From positions 1 to 64,000 of the forward strand of contig CADCHI010000015.1 of NCBI GenBank assembly GCA_902801165.1: a stretch of DNA of 64,000 nt. The letters run 5' to 3'. A model generated the notes under the pieces. It made no database searches and was not told the DNA's origin. It saw only the letters and a list, made by a program, of their open reading frames with translations. Below are positions 55,491 to 63,967 of this stretch, piece after piece; position 1 is the stretch's first letter; each line of letters starts with the position of its first letter. The position numbers and the translations under genes are program-made. This DNA is from an uncultured Eubacteriales bacterium (lineage in GTDB: Bacteria; Bacillota; Clostridia; Christensenellales; Aristaeellaceae).

Positions 55491-58088
55491 CTACAGCCTC
55501 TTCATAATCCCCATAAATTCCGCCACGGTCATTGCGCCGTCCAGCCCGGTATCGTTCTCATCGAACACCATGAAGTACGAATATCGGTCAGCCCCGGCGA
55601 GGGCTTCCCACTTCTTGCCCAGGGCCAGCTTGGCGCGGCTGTCGCTGTTGTCGCGGTCGTCGCCCTTGGTTTCGATCACCACGATATTCCCCTTCTTCGT
55701 CATCACGATGAAATCAGGATAGTGGTTGATAAACCCGTTCAGGTAGAAGCCCTGCCGCTCGATATTCCGGTGCCACCACTTCACGTTCTCCAGGCCGGCG
55801 ACCGCGAGAATGACCTTCTCCTCCAGCCCGTTCACGGAGGCCTCGTCTGTATACAGCGACTTGCTGATCGGCGGCATGGTCTCCACCGGGGATATCACCT
55901 TCGGGAAGCGGAAGTTCGGCTCACAGGTGATCTCCTTGGTGTTGATCATGTCGTAAAAGCGCTTCTCCTTATAATCCGCCATCAGCGCCTCGATTTTGTC
56001 CCTGATCTTCCGGGCATACGCCTGGATAGAACCCTCCATCTCCGCGAGCTGGTCCGCGTTCATCTGCTCGACGACGCGCTGAATATACCGCTTCAAATCC
56101 CCGGAACCCACACAGTCCAGCCGGTTCAGCTGGCCGTGGATGATGTTGATGCAGGCGTCTTTCCGCTTCTCGGAGGGAATGCTCTCCATATAGGTCTTGA
56201 ACTGCCGGGCTTCACGCTCGCTCAGCGCAATGCGCCGTGGACGCTCGTCGCTGTCCACGTCCACCTTCGCCACGTCGCCCTGTGTCATGTTGAAGTTGAT
56301 TTGAGTATCCTTGTCCGCCAGCGTAAAGCCGTCGATCAGCGCCTGCGACGCTACGGGCCGCTTCATAGCCTCCGAAAACAGCGAGGCCTCGATCTGCTCC
56401 ACGAACATGGGCAATCGCAGCGCCTGCGCCTCCTCCGCAAACTCCGCCTGCATCTGGATATGCCTGCGCATTTCACCGCCTCCCATCAACGGAAGATCGT
56501 CCAAATCGTTCATCTCAGCCTCAAAGGCCGCGCCGGTCTGCTCTGCCGTCCGGGTCATGTCCTGAACCGCTGGCGACGGCACATCCCCGGCGACTTCCTC
56601 CAGGTGCCGCCTGGCAGCGGCGAAGTCGAAGTCCAGGAACTCCTCCTCCGCCCCGGTCTGAATATCGTCGATGCTCTGCTGGGCCGGCGTCTCCTCCGGC
56701 TTCTCCGGTTCAGGCTCCGCTTCGGAACCGACGCGGAACTCCTTGTCGCTGAAACCGGCGCGATTCAGGCCCTTGATAACGTTCTGCACGGTAGCACTGA
56801 AATCGTTGGAACAGGTCAGCACATAGGACATGTTCAGCAGTGGCTGGCCGTGCTTTTCCGTGTAGGGCAGGCGCAGTATGCGCCCGACAATCTGCTCCAC
56901 ATCCACCTGGGACGTGCGGTTGGCCAGCGTCGCCAGTATGTACGCGAACGGGCAGTCCCAGCCTTCCTTCAGCGCGTTGACAGTGATGATATATCGAATG
57001 GGGCACGTCCGGGACATGAGCTCCACGTTTTTCAGCTCGTTGACCTCGGAGGTTTTGATGGCGATTTCTTCCTTCGGAATGCCCATGTCAATAAGCGCCG
57101 CCTTCAGCTTTTCAAAAGTGGCGCTGGATTCCTTGCCCTTGGGCTGGGCCTGGAAGAGCACGATGGGCCGGATATATCGCCCGCCGTTGGCCTCCGCCGC
57201 CTTGGCCTGCTGCTCGATGCTCCCGCGCAGCTGGATGGCGTCGGTCAGGACGTCCTGCTTGGTGTGCCGGTTGTACACGATCACCGGCAGCTTGACCATG
57301 TTCTCCCGCTTCATCTCCCGCGCATCCACGATGGAGATGATATTGCTGTTCTGCCGCGGTGTGGCAGTCAGGTCGAGCACGAACGACGGGTTGAGGTTTT
57401 TCAGCATCTCCACGCTCAGCTCGCTGGTGGCGTTGTGGCTCTCGTCCACGACCACCACCGGGTTCATCTGCCCCAGCACCTGAATCAGCGCGGACTCGTC
57501 CACGTCCGGCAGCAGCGCGTCCGGCTGGGTGAAGTGGGGCACAAACTGCGCCAGCGCCCCATTCTCCTGATAGGCCTTGCGCCCCTCCTTCTTCTTGATG
57601 CGCAGGGAATCATAGCTCATCACGAACACGGAGAGCTGCTCCCGCACGGTGGAGGGCGTCAGGTTCTGGCCGTTCTTGGCCTGTTCGGAGTTGTAGATCT
57701 CCACGCGGCTGCCGAAGTCATAGTCCAGCCATTGCCGGTAGGGATGCTCCACGGAGGACAGCGCCCGGGCTGTCTGATCCAGTATGGAGGTGGACGGCAC
57801 CAGCCACACCACGGCCTTGGTCTTGGTGATGCCCATGGAATCGAATATGCGCCGCAGCGAGGCGCAGCCCAGCAGCGTCTTGCCGCCGCCGGTGGGCACC
57901 TTCAGGCAGACGTGGGGCACGCCCGCCAACAGGTTGTTGTAGGGCTGCATCCCGTGAAAGCCGATGGCGACGCCGCGCTCCTGCCAGTGCTGCCGGAAAG
58001 CCTCTTTAAGGTTCTTTGTCTTATCCAACGCCTTGAGATAGCCGCTGAGATCGTCCAGCACGCGCTTTTGATAGTTTTTCAGAATCAT
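55491..58088 (-). CDS. res: Type III restriction enzyme, Res subunit
   Basis: ATP-dependent restriction subunit. The 865-aa product has an SF2 helicase core: Walker A VPTGGGKT (about 64-71), VVVDESH motif II, DLTATPR motif III, then QIVGRILRLPY motif VI, and near the C-terminus the endonuclease motif HYPDFIVMTKKGNIVVIETKG (PD, then E-T-K). The size fits type III Res proteins. ATG start, 12 bp after mod. Res cuts DNA when two unmodified sites are met, working with the Mod subunit. Part of a low-GC island between trxB and nrdD. Confidence 0.92.
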   Translation of the reverse strand: MILKNYQKRVLDDLSGYLKALDKTKNLKEAFRQHWQERGVAIGFHGMQPYNNLLAGVPHVCLKVPTGGGKTLLGCASLRRIFDSMGITKTKAVVWLVPSTSILDQTARALSSVEHPYRQWLDYDFGSRVEIYNSEQAKNGQNLTPSTVREQLSVFVMSYDSLRIKKKEGRKAYQENGALAQFVPHFTQPDALLPDVDESALIQVLGQMNPVVVVDESHNATSELSVEMLKNLNPSFVLDLTATPRQNSNIISIVDAREMKRENMVKLPVIVYNRHTKQDVLTDAIQLRGSIEQQAKAAEANGGRYIRPIVLFQAQPKGKESSATFEKLKAALIDMGIPKEEIAIKTSEVNELKNVELMSRTCPIRYIITVNALKEGWDCPFAYILATLANRTSQVDVEQIVGRILRLPYTEKHGQPLLNMSYVLTCSNDFSATVQNVIKGLNRAGFSDKEFRVGSEAEPEPEKPEETPAQQSIDDIQTGAEEEFLDFDFAAARRHLEEVAGDVPSPAVQDMTRTAEQTGAAFEAEMNDLDDLPLMGGGEMRRHIQMQAEFAEEAQALRLPMFVEQIEASLFSEAMKRPVASQALIDGFTLADKDTQINFNMTQGDVAKVDVDSDERPRRIALSEREARQFKTYMESIPSEKRKDACINIIHGQLNRLDCVGSGDLKRYIQRVVEQMNADQLAEMEGSIQAYARKIRDKIEALMADYKEKRFYDMINTKEITCEPNFRFPKVISPVETMPPISKSLYTDEASVNGLEEKVILAVAGLENVKWWHRNIERQGFYLNGFINHYPDFIVMTKKGNIVVIETKGDDRDNSDSRAKLALGKKWEALAGADRYSYFMVFDENDTGLDGAMTVAEFMGIMKRL

Positions 58089-58100
58089 GGTGCGGCCTCC

Positions 58101-59660
58101 TTACAGCAGCGTAATATCGCGGGGAATCTTCTTGAAGGTGATGTGGTGCCGCTTCATCGTTTCCTCGTCCAGGGCGTTGATGTCCGCGTAGATCATGTAG
58201 CTGTCGGCCTCCGTGTGGATCGTGCGCAGAAACGCCTCGTTCAGCGTCGTCACAGCGTCGGGCAGGTAGTAGAAGTAGTACGCCGCCCGGTTGTGTACGC
58301 CCAGCAGGTGGGGCTCCGCCTCCGACGCCGGTGGCATCGGCAGCTTGGTCTCTGTGTAGTACACATACTCCCGGATGCGTGCCTCCGGCACGTCGGGGTT
58401 CAAATTACCATCGATCATCAGCGGCGCGCCGAGCTCATAGAAGCTGAACCCGCCGCCCGTTCCCTCCACCGCTTTCTTGCCCTCACCGTAGCCGGTAATG
58501 ACGCGGCGCACGCGCTCAGCGGTGATGTTCTCGGCGTAGTCTCCTAATTCAACCAGAATAATCCTTCGGCGTCCTCCATCCTTCTTATTCAGCGACAATA
58601 CTGCATGCGCAGTAGTACCTGACCCCGCAAAAGAATCAAGTATTATTGAATCAGGATCGGCAGCCATCTGGATAATACGTTGAATCAGTCGAACAGGTTT
58701 GGGATAATCAAATACTGCTTTCCCCAGAATCTGTGCTGTTTCCTGGGTAGCTTCTTGTGTATATCCAACCTCCGCGTTTGTCCACCATGTCCAAATACCT
58801 TTCCCTGCGCGTTCACAGAGATATGTTTTTCTGCGTGGCACTCCATTGCCATCAGCACCAAACCACATCCGGCCTTCAGAAAGAAGCTGCTGGTATACTT
58901 CCTCTATATTGCACCAGCACCGCCCCTTTGGTGGAAGCATTGTCTTTCCACTGGGCGTAATTATCGCATACATTTGGTTTGGACGAAAACCAGGAGCTGT
59001 GAACGGTGATGAGATCCATGGCCCTCTGGGATCGTTATCCGGATTTGTATATGCCGCCATGTCGTTTTCATCTAATGGAAGATAACGAAATACCGCATCA
59101 GCGTCTAAGGACTTACTATATACAAGTACATATTCGTGACCTGTACTAAAGATTTTCCTTGCATCTGGCGATGTGCGTTTCTGCCATACAATGGTATCAA
59201 CATAATGGCTTATTCCGAACACTTCATCACAGATGGCCTTTAAGTTCGTATACTCATTCCCATCTATACTGATGAATATAGCGCCATTTTCTGCCAAAAG
59301 CTTGTAAAGCAGTTTCAGCCGAGGATACATCATGCACAGCCACTTGTCGTGGCGGGACAGGTCTTCACCCTCCCGACCGACGACCTCGCCCAGCCATTTG
59401 CGAATCTTTGGATCGTTGACGCTGTCGTTGTACACCCAGCCCTCGTTGCCGGTGTTGTAGGGCGGATCGATATAGATGCACTTCACCCGTCCCTCGAACC
59501 GGGGCAGCAGCGCCTTCAGCGCGTCCAGGTTGTCCCCGTGGATGATCATGTTCCCGTCTGCATTATCCCCGAAGGTATACTGCTCCTCCAGCACCCGGAA
59601 CGGCACATCCAAATGATGATTGACAACCTTGTCCTTCCCAATCCAATTCAACGTCGGCAT
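58101..59660 (-). CDS. mod: Type III modification methyltransferase, Mod subunit
   Basis: DNA adenine methyltransferase that both modifies the host DNA and gives the complex its target. The 519-aa product shows beta-type order: motif IV DPPYNTG (about 72-78) first, then a target-recognition region, then motif I DSFAGSGTT (about 340-350). ATG at 59660 follows GAGGTGTAAGAAG. The middle third (about 58550-59330, residues about 110-370) is richer in AT than both ends, a mosaic expected when target-recognition domains are exchanged. Followed by res after 12 bp. Confidence 0.93.
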   Translation of the reverse strand: MPTLNWIGKDKVVNHHLDVPFRVLEEQYTFGDNADGNMIIHGDNLDALKALLPRFEGRVKCIYIDPPYNTGNEGWVYNDSVNDPKIRKWLGEVVGREGEDLSRHDKWLCMMYPRLKLLYKLLAENGAIFISIDGNEYTNLKAICDEVFGISHYVDTIVWQKRTSPDARKIFSTGHEYVLVYSKSLDADAVFRYLPLDENDMAAYTNPDNDPRGPWISSPFTAPGFRPNQMYAIITPSGKTMLPPKGRCWCNIEEVYQQLLSEGRMWFGADGNGVPRRKTYLCERAGKGIWTWWTNAEVGYTQEATQETAQILGKAVFDYPKPVRLIQRIIQMAADPDSIILDSFAGSGTTAHAVLSLNKKDGGRRRIILVELGDYAENITAERVRRVITGYGEGKKAVEGTGGGFSFYELGAPLMIDGNLNPDVPEARIREYVYYTETKLPMPPASEAEPHLLGVHNRAAYYFYYLPDAVTTLNEAFLRTIHTEADSYMIYADINALDEETMKRHHITFKKIPRDITLL

Positions 59661-59694
59661 CTTCTTACACCTCACCAAAATGACAATATAACAT

Positions 59695-59724
59695 ATTATA
59701 TCATAATTGCAGAAGCAATAACAA
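59695..59724 (-). promoter_or_regulatory. Promoter for mod-res
   Basis: On the minus strand TTGTTA, 18 nt, TATAAT, directly after the terminator of the DUF3892-like gene. Confidence 0.65.
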
Positions 59725-59735
59725 TATATCTATAC

Positions 59736-59776
59736 AGAAAACCCCATTTCATGTCTTGCACCCATGAAATGAGGTC
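59736..59776. terminator. Terminator of the DUF3892-like gene
   Basis: CCCCATTTCATG pairs with CATGAAATGAGG. On the minus strand it is followed by TTTT; on the plus strand by TCTTTTT, so it works both ways. Confidence 0.75.
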
Positions 59777-59784
59777 TTTTTACT

Positions 59785-60060
59785 TTAGGTTCTCGGTAGA
59801 TTCAAGAGATTATCCCTTGCCGTGCTGTCTGGACGGGACCTAACATATTTTTCACCACGAGAGCTAATCTCCGGGATCAGTTCTGGATAGGGAAAAATAT
59901 CCACCTGGATAGAATTGGGATGTTCTTTCAGAAAGTCATGCAGTATTTCCTTTTTGAAGTATCCCGGATTATTACATCCAACAACGAAAATCTCATCTAT
60001 CTCGACTAAGTTTTGGGAAGTATAACATCCCGGCTTCATCTTTATACGTGTTGCGTGCAT
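59785..60060 (-). CDS. DUF3892-like small protein
   Basis: The 91-aa product ends ISSRGEKYVRSRPDSTARDNLLNLPRT, which resembles the C-terminal signature of DUF3892 proteins (KYxRT...DNLLxLP). The N-terminus MHATRIKMKPG also fits. The family is small, cytosolic and uncharacterised; no catalytic residues stand out. ATG at 60060 behind AAGGAGGCGTAG. AT-rich like the rest of the restriction island, it sits upstream of mod and divergent from a candidate small RNA. It has its own terminator, so it is not obligatorily co-transcribed with mod-res. Confidence 0.75.
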   Translation of the reverse strand: MHATRIKMKPGCYTSQNLVEIDEIFVVGCNNPGYFKKEILHDFLKEHPNSIQVDIFPYPELIPEISSRGEKYVRSRPDSTARDNLLNLPRT

Positions 60061-60124
60061 TTAACTACGCCTCCTTAATTATATTACAAACAGGAAACAG
60101 GAGGTGTGCAAACGGATTCTTAGC

Positions 60125-60153
60125 TTGTCAAGCAAGTAGTTTTATGCTATACT
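60125..60153 (+). promoter_or_regulatory. Sigma-A promoter for the candidate small RNA
   Basis: TTGTCA, 17 nt, TATACT, with an extended -10 TG at 60145-60146. Confidence 0.75.
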
Positions 60154-60159
60154 GTAATT

Positions 60160-60262
60160 GTGTCTGGGAAGGACGTGATATAGCGATTAGATTCGTTAAT
60201 CCGTTTGACACAGGAGAGCAATGCGGGTAAGTGCAAGTTACCTTCATTGCTCTTTCCTTTTT
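60160..60262 (+). ncRNA. Candidate orphan small RNA
   Basis: A self-contained transcription unit of about 103 nt: a promoter 7 nt upstream, an end stem TGTGTC (60159-60164) pairing with GACACA (60207-60212), a small hairpin GATTAG/TTAATC (60185-60201), and a terminator with AGAGCAATG pairing with CATTGCTCT plus inner GGTAA/TTACC, followed by TTTCCTTTTT (60253-60262). No coding frame with a ribosome binding site. It matches no RNA family I know. It ends 10 bp from the nrdD stop codon, which is on the opposite strand. Confidence 0.65.
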
Positions 60263-60272
60263 CCACATTTGT

Positions 60273-62786
60273 TCAGTTTTGATGTACCCGCTTCGCGCCG
60301 CTGTGCTGCATCAGCCAGCCCTTGATGTCGCTGACGCCGCGGTACTTTTCAAACTCATCGCCGTGGACCAGCACCAGCGTGGGGGCCTGCTTGACGCCGT
60401 ACTGCTGCACCAGGTCCTTCTCCTCGTTGGCGTTCAGCGCAGTGTAGGCGATGCCCGCCCGGTCCAGCAGCGCCATGGCGGCTTTGCAGTTGGGGCAGGT
60501 GGGGGTCTTGAACAGGATCGCCGCGTCGCCAGTGGGAACCGCCGCGGTCTCGGAGGCGGGCTCCTCGATGGGCGTCACGATCTGGATGACCGTGTCGGCC
60601 TTGGTCTCGGGCTTCATCAGCGGCTGGGCGGGCTCGCAGCAGGGGCGCTCATAGGCGGCCTCCAGGGCGGCGTCCATGTTGGTGGGCGCGGCCTTCGGGC
60701 CCGTGTGGGTCAGGTGGGAGCGGCCGATGTTGTACACCTTGCGGTCCTTGAACTCCTGGGCCTTGCCGTCGTTCCAGTTCTGCACCGGGCGATAGTAGCC
60801 GGTGATGCGGCTGTAGACCTCGGTCTTCTGGCCGCAGATGGGGCAGGTGTACTGCTCGCCGGTCAGGTAGCCGTGATCCTTGCACACGGAATAGGTGGGG
60901 CTCATGGTGTAGTAGGGCAGCCTGTAGTTCTCGGCGATCTTCCGGACCAGCGTCATGGCGCTCTTCCAGTCGGGCAGCTTCTCGCCCAGGAAGGCGTGGA
61001 ACACGGTGCCGGAGGTGTACAGGGTCTGCAGGTTGTCCTGGATGTCCAGCGCGCTGAACACGTCCTCGGTGTAGCCCACGGGCAGGTGGGAGGAGTTGGT
61101 GTAGTAGGGCGTGCCGTTCATGTTGGCGGTGATGATGTCCGGGTACAGCTCCTTGTCGTGCTTGGCGAAGCGGTAGGTGGTGGACTCCGCCGGGGTAGCC
61201 TCCAGGTTGTACAGGTCGCCGTACTGCTCCTGGTAGTCGGACAGGCGCTCGCGCATGTGGTTGAGCACGTTCTCGGTGAACCGCTGCACGCGGGCGTCGG
61301 ACAGGTCGGCGCGCAGCCACTTCGCGTTCAGGCCCACCTCGTTCATGCCGATCAGGCCGATGGTGGAGAAGTGGTTGTTGAAGGTGCCCAGGTAGCGCTT
61401 GGTGTAGGGATACAGGCCCATCTCCAGCAGCTTGGTGATGACGGTGCGCTTGGTCTTGAGGCTGCGGGCCGCGATGTCCATCAGCGCGTCCAGGCGCTTG
61501 TAGAAGTCGGCCTCGTCCTCGGCCAGGTAGGCGATGCGGGGCATGTTGATGGTCACCACGCCCACGGAGCCGGTGGACTCGCCGGAGCCGAAGAAGCCGC
61601 CGGACTTCTTGCGCAGCTCGCGCAGGTCCAGGCGCAGGCGGCAGCACATGCTGCGCACGTCGCTGGGCTCCATGTCGGAGTTGATGTAGTTGGAGAAGTA
61701 GGGCGTGCCGTACTTCGCGGTCATCTCAAACAGCAGCTTGTTGTTCTCGGTCTCGGACCAGTCGAAGTCCCGGGTGATGGAGTAGGTGGGGATGGGATAC
61801 TGGAAGCCGCGGCCGTTGGCGTCGCCCTCGATCATGATCTCGATGAACGCCTTGTTGACCATGTCCATCTCCTTCTGGCAGTCGCCATAGGTGAAGTCCA
61901 TCTCCTTGCCGCCCACGATGGCCGGCAGGTTCTTCAGGTCGTTGGGCACCACCCAGTCCAGGGTGACGTTGCTGAAGGGCGCTTGGGTGCCCCAGCGGCT
62001 GGGGGTGTTCACGCCGTAGATGAAGGACTGGATGCACTGCTTGACTTCCTTCTGGCTCAGGTTGTCCACGCGCACGAAGGGGGCCAGGTAGGTGTCGAAG
62101 GAGGAGAACGCCTGGGCGCCGGCCCACTCGTTCTGCATGATGCCCAGGAAGTTGACCATCTGGTTGCACAGGGTGGACAGGTGGCTGGCGGGAGAGGAGG
62201 TGATCTTGCCCGGCACGCCGCCCAGGCCCTCCTGGATCAGCTGCTTCAGGCTCCAGCCGGCGCAGTAGCCGGTGAGCATGGACAGGTCGTGCAGGTGGAT
62301 GGCCGCGCTGCGGTGCGCCTCGGCGATCTCCTCGTCATAGACCTCGCTGAGCCAGTAGTTGGCGGTGATGGCGCCGGAGTTGGACAGGATCAGGCCGCCC
62401 ACGGAGTAGGACACCGTGGAGTTCTCCTTCACGCGCCAGGAGTTGATCTGCAGGTAGTTGTCCACCAGGTCCTTGTAGTTCAGCAGGGCGGAGTTGACGT
62501 TGCGCACCTTCTCGCGCTGCTTGCGGTACAGGATGTAGGCCTTGGCCACGTCAGCATAGCCGGACTCGGACAGCACCTTTTCCACGCTGTCCTGGATGTC
62601 CTCGACAGTGACCTTGCCGTCGCGGATCTTGGAGTCGAAGTCGGAGGTGACGTGCAGCGCGATCAGCTCGATCACGCTGGGATGATACTGCTTTCCGCTG
62701 GCTTCAAAGGCCTTGGTGATGGCGGCGCTGATCTTGCCGATGTTGAAATCGACGACCTTGCCGTCGCGCTTGACTACCTGGTACAT
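60273..62786 (-). CDS. nrdD: Anaerobic ribonucleoside-triphosphate reductase with C-terminal thioredoxin-like domain
   Basis: Class III ribonucleotide reductase; makes dNTPs under strict anaerobiosis with a glycyl radical. The 837-aa product has an N-terminal ATP-cone (about 1-90), the ten-stranded barrel, the zinc site CKDHGYLTGEQYTCPICG, and the glycyl-radical motif SRITGYYRPV. After a Pro/Glu/Ala-rich linker (about 725-760) there is an extra domain of about 75 aa with TPTCPNCKAAMALL and QAPTLVLV (cis-Pro), a thioredoxin/glutaredoxin fold that probably reduces the active site. ATG at 62786 behind AGAGGGGGA. NrdG is encoded upstream. Confidence 0.95.
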   Translation of the reverse strand: MYQVVKRDGKVVDFNIGKISAAITKAFEASGKQYHPSVIELIALHVTSDFDSKIRDGKVTVEDIQDSVEKVLSESGYADVAKAYILYRKQREKVRNVNSALLNYKDLVDNYLQINSWRVKENSTVSYSVGGLILSNSGAITANYWLSEVYDEEIAEAHRSAAIHLHDLSMLTGYCAGWSLKQLIQEGLGGVPGKITSSPASHLSTLCNQMVNFLGIMQNEWAGAQAFSSFDTYLAPFVRVDNLSQKEVKQCIQSFIYGVNTPSRWGTQAPFSNVTLDWVVPNDLKNLPAIVGGKEMDFTYGDCQKEMDMVNKAFIEIMIEGDANGRGFQYPIPTYSITRDFDWSETENNKLLFEMTAKYGTPYFSNYINSDMEPSDVRSMCCRLRLDLRELRKKSGGFFGSGESTGSVGVVTINMPRIAYLAEDEADFYKRLDALMDIAARSLKTKRTVITKLLEMGLYPYTKRYLGTFNNHFSTIGLIGMNEVGLNAKWLRADLSDARVQRFTENVLNHMRERLSDYQEQYGDLYNLEATPAESTTYRFAKHDKELYPDIITANMNGTPYYTNSSHLPVGYTEDVFSALDIQDNLQTLYTSGTVFHAFLGEKLPDWKSAMTLVRKIAENYRLPYYTMSPTYSVCKDHGYLTGEQYTCPICGQKTEVYSRITGYYRPVQNWNDGKAQEFKDRKVYNIGRSHLTHTGPKAAPTNMDAALEAAYERPCCEPAQPLMKPETKADTVIQIVTPIEEPASETAAVPTGDAAILFKTPTCPNCKAAMALLDRAGIAYTALNANEEKDLVQQYGVKQAPTLVLVHGDEFEKYRGVSDIKGWLMQHSGAKRVHQN

Positions 62787-62855
62787 AAAAAAATCCCCCT
62801 CTGTGGAATTGAAATGGTGTATTGAGGCCGCGTTCCCTCGGAACGAAGCATGAAT

Positions 62856-62884
62856 ACAGTACCACAAAGGGAGGGGGTTGTCAA
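62856..62884 (-). promoter_or_regulatory. Promoter for nrdD
   Basis: On the minus strand TTGACA, 17 nt, TACTGT. Confidence 0.65.
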
Positions 62885-62890
62885 GGGGTT

Positions 62891-62944
62891 TCACATCAAT
62901 ATATTGTGTTTGAAAATTATCAGAAACGTCACATGTTGTGTTTG
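62891..62944. promoter_or_regulatory. Candidate NrdR-box pair upstream of nrdD
   Basis: CAATATATTG (62897-62906), a palindrome continuing TGTTTG, and CACATGTTGTG (62930-62940) carry the repeated half site TTGTGTTTG exactly 32 bp apart (62904 and 62936), close to the three-turn spacing known for NrdR boxes. The left halves are imperfect. NrdR would repress nrdD when dNTPs are plentiful. Confidence 0.45.
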
Positions 62945-63080
62945 TTAAGGACGCATGGCCCCCAAGTTATCCCATGCCGCCGCAGCTTGCGGGACGCGGC
63001 CTTGCGCCCATCAGATTACAAAAGTGTGACAAAATCCCAATTTCGACATTATTATGTCTTTTCGGGCACAAGGGGGCGCT

Positions 63081-63773
63081 TCAGTCCACGCCCCGCAGCG
63101 CGCTGTCCGGCACATGTCGGCGGGCGATGGCGAGGTATTCCCCGAGCTTCTCCCGGGAAGGCGCGTGCAGATTGCCGAAGGGCACGGAGTCCCGGTCGGT
63201 GAAGGCCTGGAGGAAGTAGCGCCTCGCCCCGACGATCCACGCGCCGATGGCCTCGAAGTCGGCGGCCGCGTGCAGCTCGTCCACCACGGTGGTGCGGAAC
63301 TCGTAGTCCACGCCGCCCAACATCAGCAGCCGGACGCTCTCCCGGACCGGCGCGAGGTCGACCGCCTCCAGGCCCACCGTCTGCGCGTACTTCTCCGGAC
63401 TGTTCTTGATGTCCATGGCCACGTAATCCGCGAGCCCCTCGTCGAGGATGGCCTTCAGCAGGGCGGGATGGGTGCCGTTGGTGTCCAGCTTCACGCCATA
63501 GCCCAGCGCCTTGATCCGCCGCAGCAGGTCGGGCAGGTCGGGCCGCAGGCAGGGTTCGCCACCGGTGATGGCCACGCCGTCCAGCAGGCCCCGGCGCTTC
63601 TCCAGGAAGGCGAACAGCTCCCCGTCGTCCATGATGGCCGGCGCGCTGCCGTCCACCAGCTCGAAGTTGTGGCAGAACGGGCAGCGGAAGTCGCAGTCGC
63701 CCAAAAACACCGTGCAGGCCACGCGGCCGGGGAAATCCAGCAGCGTCATCTTTTGCAGTCCGTGAATCTTCAT
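63081..63773 (-). CDS. nrdG: Anaerobic ribonucleotide reductase activating protein
   Basis: Radical SAM enzyme that installs the glycyl radical in NrdD. The 230-aa product has CDFRCPFCHN (C-x3-C-x2-C for the 4Fe-4S cluster, about residues 27-36), preceded by FPGRVACTVFLGD and followed by ITGGEPCLRPDLPDLL, the SAM-binding GGEP motif. Length is typical of the longer NrdG type. ATG at 63773 behind GAGGAGG. It lies 294 bp upstream of nrdD on the same strand; nrdD also has its own promoter. Confidence 0.95.
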   Translation of the reverse strand: MKIHGLQKMTLLDFPGRVACTVFLGDCDFRCPFCHNFELVDGSAPAIMDDGELFAFLEKRRGLLDGVAITGGEPCLRPDLPDLLRRIKALGYGVKLDTNGTHPALLKAILDEGLADYVAMDIKNSPEKYAQTVGLEAVDLAPVRESVRLLMLGGVDYEFRTTVVDELHAAADFEAIGAWIVGARRYFLQAFTDRDSVPFGNLHAPSREKLGEYLAIARRHVPDSALRGVD

Positions 63774-63819
63774 ATCGTCAGCCTCCTCGCAGGAAGTGCG
63801 GAATGTTTCGTAATTATTT

Positions 63820-63871
63820 GTTTGGAGTGTGGAAACTCAGTGTGGAGTGTGGAGTTTGTAGTTTAATAGTG
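63820..63871. repeat. 7-bp-period repeat array (GGAGTGT type)
   Basis: GGAGTGT, GGAAACT, CAGTGT, GGAGTGT, GGAGTTT and GTAGTTT units upstream of nrdG, with one 6-bp unit. Same family as the other heptamer arrays in this window. Confidence 0.55.
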
Positions 63872-63917
63872 GGCGGCGCATCGCCGCAGGGCGGACCATC
63901 GACCGTCCCCCACTCGC

Positions 63918-63967
63918 AGGGACGGCATAAATGCCGTCCGCGGGCGCCAATTATGGCGCCCCTACGG
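63918..63967. repeat. Interspersed hairpin repeat, copy 4, plus a GGACGGCATAAATGCCGTCC hairpin
   Basis: The 30-bp repeat at 63938-63967 is the exact reverse complement of 51198-51227. Next to it GGACGGCATAAATGCCGTCC (63920-63939) is a second perfect hairpin. No gene is seen in 63774-64000. Confidence 0.75.

Noticed and set aside
60048-60230. A 60-codon open frame on the plus strand upstream of the small RNA.
   Set aside because: It starts inside the opposite DUF3892-like gene, runs through the promoter at 60125-60153 and has no Shine-Dalgarno.
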